Assembly: GCA_913020705.1 (NCBI GenBank)
Contig: CAJWBY010000041.1
Coordinates: forward strand, 1 to 28,727
DNA length: 28,727 nt
DNA from: an uncultured Colwellia sp.
Lineage (GTDB): Bacteria; Pseudomonadota; Gammaproteobacteria; Enterobacterales; Alteromonadaceae
Direction: 5' to 3'
The notes under the pieces are model-generated. The model saw only the letters and a program-made list of their open reading frames with translations, had not been told where the DNA came from and made no database searches. Below, one piece after another: positions 17,164 through 23,838 of this stretch. Within the stretch, counting starts at the first letter, position 1. Each line of letters begins with the position of its first letter. The translations under genes were made by a program, and so were the position numbers.

Positions 17164-18025
17164 GATTTACCTCTGTATTAATTGATGTACTAGGAGAGTT
17201 TGAATGTGAAAGTTGGTTTGCTAAAAGACTTTGTATCGCTTCAGCCCAGCCCTCAGGTCCATAGTGTTCGGTTCTTGTTATTTTAAATTGGCGATATAAT
17301 TTAGGGAAATTATGAACAGGAGATCTAATTTGCACAGCGATATCTGCCGCTTCTAGCATGGTAATATCATTTTCTCCATCACCTAAGGCAAGCGTTAAAA
17401 TCGAAGGAGTATTGCAGTTTTCCCGGTATTGTTCCGTTAACCAAATCAGCGCTTGGCCTTTGTCACAATAACCACCCACATGTATAAATCGCCCACCTTG
17501 AACGACATTAGCGCCTAAATTAATAAGGTGCTCTATGAAGCTACTTTTCGTTTTCTCATCACCCAGCCATTGAATGGGTTCACCGTACTGTCTTTGTTTA
17601 GCACGATAAGCTTCTTCTAATGTTAGTCCGGTAATTTGTGAAAGAGTCGATGCTGAAATATCAGAAAATCCTTTGTAAAATTGCGTAAACTCATCTGTCT
17701 GCTCTGATAATAACGTTAGCCAATGTTGTCTTGGTAAGCAGAATGACTTTACCCAATAGTTACCTACGGTAACCGTGTCTTCAGGTTTTATCTCAAAAGT
17801 GCCAATAGGAATATAAATAGCCGCGCCATTTTCTACGATGAAAGGGGTGTTTAGTGATAAGTCACGATGAATAATTTCTAATTCAGCAAATGTTTTACTG
17901 GTATTCAAAATGACAGGAATATTAGCAAGCTTCAATTGCTCAAGCGTTTTGATTGCCGCGGTCGATTGATATGTGAAGTGATCAAGTAATGTGCCGTCTA
18001 AATCACTAAAAACTAGTGTGTTCAA
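17156..18025 (-). CDS. Glucosyl-/mannosyl-3-phosphoglycerate phosphatase (HAD, MPGP family)
   Basis: The protein has 289 residues. The only start that keeps the HAD motif is TTG at 18025, eight bases after GGAG and six bases after the upstream stop, so a rare TTG codon with a good ribosome site. HAD motif I is FSDLDGTLLDH (Asp8, Asp10), the family motif is RAKQRQYGEPIQW (~141-153) and motif IV is ALGDGENDITML (~213-224). This is the MPGP/YedP family, whose members hydrolyse mannosyl- and glucosyl-3-phosphoglycerate. Here it would release glucosylglycerate from the GpgS product. Overlaps the gpgS start by 8 bases. Cytoplasmic. Confidence 0.86.
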   Translation of the reverse strand: MNTLVFSDLDGTLLDHFTYQSTAAIKTLEQLKLANIPVILNTSKTFAELEIIHRDLSLNTPFIVENGAAIYIPIGTFEIKPEDTVTVGNYWVKSFCLPRQHWLTLLSEQTDEFTQFYKGFSDISASTLSQITGLTLEEAYRAKQRQYGEPIQWLGDEKTKSSFIEHLINLGANVVQGGRFIHVGGYCDKGQALIWLTEQYRENCNTPSILTLALGDGENDITMLEAADIAVQIRSPVHNFPKLYRQFKITRTEHYGPEGWAEAIQSLLANQLSHSNSPSTSINTEVNHG

Positions 18026-18030
18026 GGTTT

Positions 18031-18912
18031 TTACTCCTCTTCCTTTAGGGGTTGGACTTTGATTTTACGTGCATAATCTAAGTAAAATATTTCATCAGCA
18101 GATTGGGAAATAGTATTGCAACTTTGCACGCTGAGTCTCTGAAAATATTGCGTGAAACCTAAGACTTCTTCTGGTGTCATAACCTTTGAATCGGCTAAAC
18201 CAAAATTTCTAGCTTGTAATTTTTTTTCTTGTTCTACTCGCCATTTATAAACACAGTCAAATGATGGTGCTTGTAATGCAAGCCAAAAGTCCATTGTTTT
18301 ATATAAAGGTACATAAGCATCTTTAAGTTGTTGGTTGACATAGTTACGCCACTCTCCACTGACATCATGATGTAATTCAAGCTCATTGATTGGTAACTTT
18401 AATTGCTCTTCTGATTGTGGTTCAACGCCCCAACACCATCCTTCTAATAGAATAATATCTACCGGTTCTTTAATTGAAGTCCATTGTTCTTCAGGAAATG
18501 GTTCGTCTGTAGCTTTGTTAAATTTCGGAATCGAAAACCCCGACTCTTGTGATTTAAGTTGAGTCAGAATTTGCTTGAGATTATGAACATCATGAGTACC
18601 TGGAACGCCTCTAGTTGCCAGAAGGGGGTGGATATCGTTAGCGAGTTTATTACGCTTTTCACGTGTTAAGTAGAAGTCATCCAAAGACATGACTGCAACA
18701 TTAAGCTGATACTTTGTTCTTAAATATTCTGCAATAAAATCAGTTAATGTTGACTTTCCACTACCTTGACAACCATTAATGCCGACAAAATAAGCACCAT
18801 TACCTTGTGTGAAATTGCTAAATAGTTGATCAGCAAGTGGTTTATAATGTTGTTTTACGGTGAGTTTAAATTCTTCAGGTAATTTGTGCTGTTCGATAAA
18901 GGCTGAAATCAT
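18031..18912 (-). CDS. D-glycerate kinase, P-loop GLYK type
   Basis: The protein has 293 residues from the ATG at 18912, which has GTGGGA upstream; an in-frame GTG at 18921 is less likely. P-loop GCQGSGKST (~47-55), then VMSLDDFYLT and TRGVPGTHD, and ILLEGWCWG, all typical of P-loop glycerate kinases related to plant GLYK and unlike the GarK/GlxK family. These normally make 3-phosphoglycerate, but I cannot exclude the 2-phospho product. As first gene of the operon it would recycle glycerate released by the phosphorylase back to the synthase substrate. The gap to the next gene is five bases. Cytoplasmic. Confidence 0.85.
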   Translation of the reverse strand: MISAFIEQHKLPEEFKLTVKQHYKPLADQLFSNFTQGNGAYFVGINGCQGSGKSTLTDFIAEYLRTKYQLNVAVMSLDDFYLTREKRNKLANDIHPLLATRGVPGTHDVHNLKQILTQLKSQESGFSIPKFNKATDEPFPEEQWTSIKEPVDIILLEGWCWGVEPQSEEQLKLPINELELHHDVSGEWRNYVNQQLKDAYVPLYKTMDFWLALQAPSFDCVYKWRVEQEKKLQARNFGLADSKVMTPEEVLGFTQYFQRLSVQSCNTISQSADEIFYLDYARKIKVQPLKEEE

Positions 18913-19280
18913 AATTCCCACTTAATGATAAATACTAATTTATTATTAAGTATCAAGTCTTATGCCACATCAATTAAAAGTAATATTAGTCAGTTAGCCT
19001 TTTGTAAAATAAAGAGTAATTCTTAATGCAGGTAATTATTTATATTGATGATGGACAGATGATTTGCACCATTTGAAATTTTCGCCCTGTTTTGGTGCGT
19101 TTTCTATAGGAGATGGAATAGACAAAGTCAGTGGTAATGAAATTTACTTTAAATGAATGATATTAGATATTAATAGCAGTATGTAGAGGTCTTGTCGCTT
19201 ATTTTAATCAGCTAGTTAAAGATACAGCGATAAAGTAATAAACGACTATTATTTTATCGCTACCAGCAATCTATCATTAT
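18913..19280. other. Intergenic region between the glycerate kinase start and the lipoprotein end
   Basis: Contains the probable minus-strand promoter of the glucosylglycerate operon; a TTGATG-like -35 at 18968-18973 is possible but the -10 is unclear. On the plus strand short frames appear around 19030-19155 but are broken and unrecognisable. A 15-bp hairpin lies at 19226-19261. I see no gene here. Confidence 0.45.
19226..19261. terminator. 15-bp hairpin past the lipoprotein gene
   Basis: AGCGATAAAGTAATA (19226-19240) pairs with TATTATTTTATCGCT (19247-19261), one G-T pair, six-base loop, about 20 bases beyond the stop of the minus-strand lipoprotein gene. It lacks a T-run in either direction, so it may be a weak or factor-assisted terminator or a repeat element. 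Confidence 0.45.
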
Positions 19281-19808
19281 TTAGTTTGAGGCGGTTAAAA
19301 CATCTCTCAACTGATTAAGTGCTTCCACAGAGAATCCATCATCATAGAAATAAACAACAATACCTTCTTTATTTAACAGGAGTACTCTGGCGTTATTGGG
19401 GTCTTCATTGCCGGTAAAAGCCTGAACTTTTTCACCATCTTCGTACACTGTTATAACGCCTTTCCAAAGTTGCTTTGGAATTCCTTTGCGCATGCCGTTG
19501 TCGATCACTGTACTGAACATTCTTGGAAATAAGCCTTGGATAGTCGGTATTTCATAAGCATCTACCTTAGTCTGAGTCATATCTAAACCAATTAGCCATC
19601 TGTCGATATCGAATTGTGAATTTTGTTTGTAGCCAACTAACAACAAGGTAAATTCTTTGTTGAAATCACCAGGAATATTAACAGAATCTTCTTCTAAGCT
19701 TTGCCCAGTAACTGATGGAAAAGATTTACCTGCTACTGCCTGATTGGTGTATTTTGTACTACAGCCTGAAGCTAGGCTGATAAACAATATAAATAAAAAA
19801 ATGCGCAT
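19281..19808 (-). CDS. Lipoprotein with thioredoxin/ATP10-like fold, unknown function
   Basis: The protein has 175 residues. Lipoprotein signal: basic/hydrophobic start, lipobox LASGC with Cys16, then a Ser-rich tail. The body has the strand pattern FTLLLVGYKQNSQFDIDRWL, TVYEDGEKVQAFTGNEDPNNARVLLLNKEGIVVYFYDDG, similar to thioredoxin-fold lipoproteins related to ATP10 and to small gammaproteobacterial 'conserved lipoprotein' families. No CxxC remains. Monocistronic, ends near the hairpin at 19226. Function unknown; the outer membrane is the likely site, without an Asp at +2 retention signal. Confidence 0.72.
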   Translation of the reverse strand: MRIFLFILFISLASGCSTKYTNQAVAGKSFPSVTGQSLEEDSVNIPGDFNKEFTLLLVGYKQNSQFDIDRWLIGLDMTQTKVDAYEIPTIQGLFPRMFSTVIDNGMRKGIPKQLWKGVITVYEDGEKVQAFTGNEDPNNARVLLLNKEGIVVYFYDDGFSVEALNQLRDVLTASN

Positions 19809-19957
19809 TTATCATTACTCGTTAGTTATTATCTCAATTAAAGCTTATATACGTTAGGTATTCGATTTTAGCTCATTTTTTTATATTTTTGATCTTAACA
19901 AGATAATTCTTCGTATTTATACGGTATGACGCAGCAGACAATTAAGTAATATTATTG

Positions 19958-20548
19958 ATGAAATTTATTCTAGGTTTGTTTTTATGTTTTAGTACTTATG
20001 CAAGTTGCAGTGATGAAATAGTTAACGAGAATTTTCGTGATAATAAAAGTGAAAATGTTGAAGTGTATATGATAGATTTTTCTAGCCAAGAAGAAGGTCG
20101 TTGGAGAATAACTAATGACGGTGTGATGGGGGGCTTATCTTATGGGGAAATGTCATTTTATCCTGAGCACGGCGTTTTCTCTGGCGATATATCACTTGAT
20201 AACAACGGAGGCTTTAGCTCTGTTTTTCGCTCAGTTGCCAATATTCCTGAATCTTTTGACAAACTGGTTGTTGATACTATGGGAGATGGTCAAGCCTATC
20301 AATTAAGGTTAGTAATATATATTAATGGCTACAGGTTAGCTTACAAACATGAATTTCAAACAGTGGCTAAAAAACGCGAAAAGTTTACATTGAAACTTTC
20401 TGACTTCGAAGCAACATTTCGAGGAAGGACTATAACTAATGCACCTTTATTAAATCCTAAAGATATTAGAGAGGTCGGTTTCTTAATGACCAAAAAGGAT
20501 GTTGGCAAATTTTCTTTGTCGGTATTTGAACTCATCTTTTTGAAATAA
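19958..20548 (+). CDS. CIA30-family protein
   Basis: The protein has 196 residues. The ATG at 19958 (TTG at 19955 is unlikely) starts a signal peptide ending near TYASC; a lipobox is imperfect, so type I or II processing is open. The mature part matches the CIA30 domain: IDFSSQEEGRWRITNDGVMGGLS (D-G-VMGG core), FSGDISLDNNGGFSSVFR, then VDTMGDGQAYQLRLV and IREVGFLMTKKDVGKFSLSV. The jelly-roll CIA30 domain is named for mitochondrial complex I assembly; bacterial versions are usually of unknown role. Followed with one base of overlap by the possible upstream start of the TIGR02450 frame. Confidence 0.85.
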   Translation: MKFILGLFLCFSTYASCSDEIVNENFRDNKSENVEVYMIDFSSQEEGRWRITNDGVMGGLSYGEMSFYPEHGVFSGDISLDNNGGFSSVFRSVANIPESFDKLVVDTMGDGQAYQLRLVIYINGYRLAYKHEFQTVAKKREKFTLKLSDFEATFRGRTITNAPLLNPKDIREVGFLMTKKDVGKFSLSVFELIFLK

Positions 20549-20571
20549 TGAATCATAGGATTAAAGCCAAT

Positions 20572-20787
20572 ATGAATAAAGTTAACCCAAAAACACTTAT
20601 TAACAGTAAATGGACTAAAGTCGACGTTGTTAATAAAGAAAAGCATTTCGTTATAACCAAGGTCGATTTCGATGAAGAACAAAAGGTTACATGTTGTGTT
20701 ATTGAGGCGGTAATGAATCACAATGAATACAACATTGATTGGCGTGATTTAAAGCTAAGTAAGTCATGGAAAATAGGCTGGAAATAA
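20572..20787 (+). CDS. TIGR02450 tryptophan-rich small protein
   Basis: The protein has 71 residues from ATG 20572; the frame also opens at 20548, overlapping the CIA30 stop, but family members begin MN-INPK-LL-SKWT, so the inner ATG fits better. Matches: NPKTLINSKWTKV, KEKHFVITKVDF, VIEAVMN, YNIDWRDLKLSKSWKIGWK, with the Trp pattern typical of this gammaproteobacterial family. Cytoplasmic, function unknown. Probably cotranscribed with CIA30. Confidence 0.82.
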   Translation: MNKVNPKTLINSKWTKVDVVNKEKHFVITKVDFDEEQKVTCCVIEAVMNHNEYNIDWRDLKLSKSWKIGWK

Positions 20788-20822
20788 GTTACTTATCCTC
20801 TTTCACAAAACCTTGTTCGACT

Positions 20823-21440
20823 TTAGCTAGCGACCCAACATATTGAAACCAATTCCTGACTTCCTATAAATATTCTACCTTTAAAGTGTGCACCTTTATT
20901 TATTACCCCCACGCCTTTTGGTGTTCCTGTCATGACAATGTCGCCATCGTTTAAGTCGGTATACGTTTTTAATTCGACTAATATTTCAGCAGGTTTGTAC
21001 ATCATTAATTCTATACTGCCACGTTGTATTATTTTCTCATCAATCGTTAGTTCTAGGCTGAGTTTTTCGTTAATGTCACTCTTATTTATTTTGACAAAAT
21101 CACTAAATACAGCGGAACCATTAAATGCTTTAGCCCGTTCCCAAGGTAATCCTTTTGCTTTTAATTGACTTTGTAAGTCTCTTTTTGTGAGATCTAAACC
21201 AAAGGCGACAGCTGAAAAATCACCATCTTTCACCATAAAGCATAATTCACCTTCGTAGTGAAGTTGCTCTTGATGATGTGAATTAAGCTTGGTTGAAATA
21301 GCTGAGTTTGGTTTGTTAAATACCACCATTTCATCTGGTATTTCATTGCCAAGTTCAGCAATGTGTTCAACATAATTACGGCCAATACAAATTATTTTTG
21401 ATGGTACTATGTTTTGACTTTCAATAATTACTGTTTTCAT
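20823..21440 (-). CDS. Fumarylacetoacetate hydrolase (FAH)-family protein
   Basis: The protein has 205 residues. The ATG at 21440 is preferred over the in-frame TTG at 21446; GGAAA lies upstream. FAH fold marks: KIICIGRNYVEHIAELGNE, EMVVFNKPNSAIS, YEGELCFMV with the metal-binding Glu pair, GLDLTKRDLQ, WERAKAFNGSAVF and the C-terminal GDIVMTGTPKGVG. Members of this family (YcgM-type) hydrolyse acylpyruvates or decarboxylate oxaloacetate; which one cannot be told. Cytoplasmic. Convergent with the TIGR02450 gene. Confidence 0.88.
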   Translation of the reverse strand: MKTVIIESQNIVPSKIICIGRNYVEHIAELGNEIPDEMVVFNKPNSAISTKLNSHHQEQLHYEGELCFMVKDGDFSAVAFGLDLTKRDLQSQLKAKGLPWERAKAFNGSAVFSDFVKINKSDINEKLSLELTIDEKIIQRGSIELMMYKPAEILVELKTYTDLNDGDIVMTGTPKGVGVINKGAHFKGRIFIGSQELVSICWVAS

Positions 21441-21778
21441 AATCAATAATTTCCGTAATGTAAAATAAAATGGATTTACTAGATTTTAGTTTTATTAAGT
21501 ATTTGCTTGTCGTTATTAAGAGATTATCTCAGCAAGTAATTGTTTTATATTTACTTCGATTACTTTCAAAATAGAAGCAATTTTGACAAAGTTACCATAT
21601 TTTCTCTAACGTGTTATCAATGGATGCATTTTAGTGGGACTTTTTTGAGGATAACTTTTTACTGAACAATCTTAATTTTCTCGATTTAGATTCTAATATC
21701 AACCAACAATATGTGTATTTTTGATATTCAACTACAATAAGGTAGTCGTTCTACAACTTACTAATTTGGGCTTTATCT
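21441..21778. other. Intergenic region upstream of the diguanylate cyclase
   Basis: About 340 AT-rich bases. TTGACA at 21583 with a weak TAACGT about 18 bases later (21607) is a possible rightward promoter, leaving a long ~165-base leader before the GTG start. No gene, repeat or riboswitch that I can recognise. Confidence 0.3.
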
Positions 21779-23086
21779 GTGAGTACTAAGCAAGTATCAA
21801 CCACTAATTCACTCGAAGGTGATAACGTTTCTTTACAAGCAAAAATGCTTGGAGAAGTATTGAATAATGTTGGCGCCTTCATCTATACAAAAGATTTAAA
21901 AGGATTTTATACCTACGTAAATCAAGCGGTACTTGATTTGTTTGATAAAAAGCTCGAGGAAGTCGTTGGCTTTGATGACAGCCATTTTTTCGATTTAGAT
22001 CTTTCTACGCAGCTTAATAAAAACGATAAGAAAGTTATGTTTGAAGGCATTACTGTTGAAAGTGAAGAAACTAACTATATAAAATCCCTTAAAGAAACAC
22101 GTATATACAAAGCCGTTAAAAACCCTTTGTATGATACGAACGGTAATATTATTGGTATGTGTGGTGTTTCAACTGATATCACAGATGAGAAAAATTTGCA
22201 GCAAATGGTCAAATCACAACAGCATCTACTCAATGCGGTGCTAGATAATGCTGACGCTTATATATACATGAAAGATATTGATCGAACTTTTCAATATGTA
22301 AATAGTAAGGTGGCAAAACTATTCGGCGATTCACCAGAAAATATTATAGGTAAAAAAGATACCGAAGTATTACCCATTGAAGTCGCGGAACATTTTCACC
22401 TTTCGGACCAAAAAGTATTTGAAACCAATGAAAAACAGATTATAGAGGAATCATCTGAAGACGAGAGAGGAGAACTCCGACATTATATAAGTACTAAAAT
22501 TCCGTATCAACTCGAAGAAGGAATACCTGCACTTATTGGTTTCTCTACAGATGTTACTGAATTATATGCACTCAAAGAAGAATTCAAGAAACAAGCAAAT
22601 ACAGATTCATTAACAGAACTCTATAATCGTCGTTATTTTACAGACCATTCTGAGCGTGAATTTTATCGGGCTAAAAGACACTTACGTATTGTTTCTTTGA
22701 TCTCTATTGATATTGACCATTTCAAAAATATTAATGATTGTTATGGTCATCCTGCTGGTGACAAGGTGCTTATGTCTGTCGCTAAATGTTTATTACCCTG
22801 TATTAGACAAGAAGATATATTAGCGAGGATTGGCGGTGAAGAATTTTCAATTTTACTCCCTGAAACTACCCTTCAATCGGCAAAGGTTGTTGCTGAACGC
22901 ATTCGACTCAATCAAAGTAATCTATCCATAACGGGTGAGTGGAAGGGCGAGATTACACTGACAGTAAGTATAGGTGTAACTTGTATAAAATTTGAAGACG
23001 ATACTTTTGACGATTTTTTTAGACGAGGGGATAAAGCATTATATCAAGCTAAGGCATTGGGGCGTAATCAGGTTTATTGTTTGTAG
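21779..23086 (+). CDS. Diguanylate cyclase with two PAS domains (PAS-PAS-GGDEF)
   Basis: The protein has 435 residues with a GTG start (21779-21781) lacking an obvious strong ribosome site; an ATG at 21845 could be the true start. No membrane segments, so it is cytosolic. PAS domain 1 is ~22-130 (GAFIYTKDLKGFYTYVNQA, ending in the ITDEKN linker); PAS 2 is ~148-262 (DNADAYIYMKDIDRTFQYVNS, ending in TDVTEL). The GGDEF domain (~275-435) has TDSLTELYNRRYF, IDIDHFKNIND and the active-site GGEEF at 352-356, preceded by an inhibitory RxxD (RQED). It should make cyclic di-GMP and be feedback-inhibited. Signals unknown. Convergent with the next small gene. Confidence 0.9.
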   Translation: MSTKQVSTTNSLEGDNVSLQAKMLGEVLNNVGAFIYTKDLKGFYTYVNQAVLDLFDKKLEEVVGFDDSHFFDLDLSTQLNKNDKKVMFEGITVESEETNYIKSLKETRIYKAVKNPLYDTNGNIIGMCGVSTDITDEKNLQQMVKSQQHLLNAVLDNADAYIYMKDIDRTFQYVNSKVAKLFGDSPENIIGKKDTEVLPIEVAEHFHLSDQKVFETNEKQIIEESSEDERGELRHYISTKIPYQLEEGIPALIGFSTDVTELYALKEEFKKQANTDSLTELYNRRYFTDHSEREFYRAKRHLRIVSLISIDIDHFKNINDCYGHPAGDKVLMSVAKCLLPCIRQEDILARIGGEEFSILLPETTLQSAKVVAERIRLNQSNLSITGEWKGEITLTVSIGVTCIKFEDDTFDDFFRRGDKALYQAKALGRNQVYCL

Positions 23087-23108
23087 GAATTAAGGGTAAT
23101 TGAACTAA

Positions 23109-23462
23109 CTATGATAAAAACTGCGTATGAATTTCAGTATCAAATAAATTTTTTATGAGTAAAGCAAATTCTTTAATAAATAATTTTTGCTCATTAGTCA
23201 CAGAATTATTTACAACGCCCGATAAGATTTCTTCTAGATCATAAACAATTGCATCTACTTCACGAATCACAGTATTACGTTGATTAAAAGATAGCGCTTC
23301 ATTTTGACTACAAATACTAATTATTTGCTCACTTAACTCTTGTTCTATGACCTCCATCACAGAATCTGCCCCAAACTCTGCCGAGGAAGAGTTTTCAAAT
23401 AAGCTTAAATGCTCAGTTAAGTATTCGATAATATGAATATAACCTTCAGTATCTGTAACCAT
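23109..23462 (-). CDS. Hypothetical acidic helical protein, 117 residues
   Basis: Begins at the ATG at 23462 with AGGTGGG upstream. The product is acidic and mostly helical (FGADSVMEVIEQELSEQI, AIVYDLEEILSG), with no signal, membrane segment or recognisable motif. It is convergent with the diguanylate cyclase, 22 bases away. I do not recognise it. Confidence 0.6.
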   Translation of the reverse strand: MVTDTEGYIHIIEYLTEHLSLFENSSSAEFGADSVMEVIEQELSEQIISICSQNEALSFNQRNTVIREVDAIVYDLEEILSGVVNNSVTNEQKLFIKEFALLIKNLFDTEIHTQFLS

Positions 23463-23838
23463 TAAAGCCCACCTATATTAGAGAAGGTATACTCTACCTT
23501 TTATATGGGAGTTTAATCAAGGTTGTATATTTCTATTTGTTGCAAATAATTACAAGGATTTATAAATGTAAATGAACTATTTCAATAATATTGATGAAAA
23601 AAATATTTAAATAATGCCAATAAAACGATACACACAAGAATTAATTTATCAATATGTCAATAGTAAACAATGTGTTAGCTCAATCAAATAAAGTTCAACA
23701 TCAATTGTGTAATAGGGGTTGTATTATTTCTATATTCAGGCAGAATTAATGGATGTTGTTATCTAATGTAACAATTTGTTCCAAATAACCATAAAACATA
23801 AAATAATAAATATTATAATTCCAGAGAGAAACACTAAT
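23463..23838. promoter_or_regulatory. TonB-receptor upstream region with two ATTTG-TTS-CAAAT palindromes
   Basis: 376 AT-rich bases without a gene. Two near-identical 13-base inverted repeats, ATTTGTTGCAAAT at 23535-23547 and ATTTGTTCCAAAT at 23774-23786, share 5-base arms and differ at one centre base. The second lies 52 bases before the receptor ATG. They could be a regulator site pair, but short AT-rich matches also occur by chance. Confidence 0.35.

Noticed and set aside
19020..19160. Possible decayed small gene on the plus strand in the gap above the glucosylglycerate operon
   Set aside because: Frames are interrupted, none matches a family I know, and there is no convincing ribosome site.
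20356..20721. Minus-strand reading frame of 121 codons overlapping CIA30 and TIGR02450 genes
   Set aside because: It is antisense to two recognised protein families and has no family resemblance of its own.
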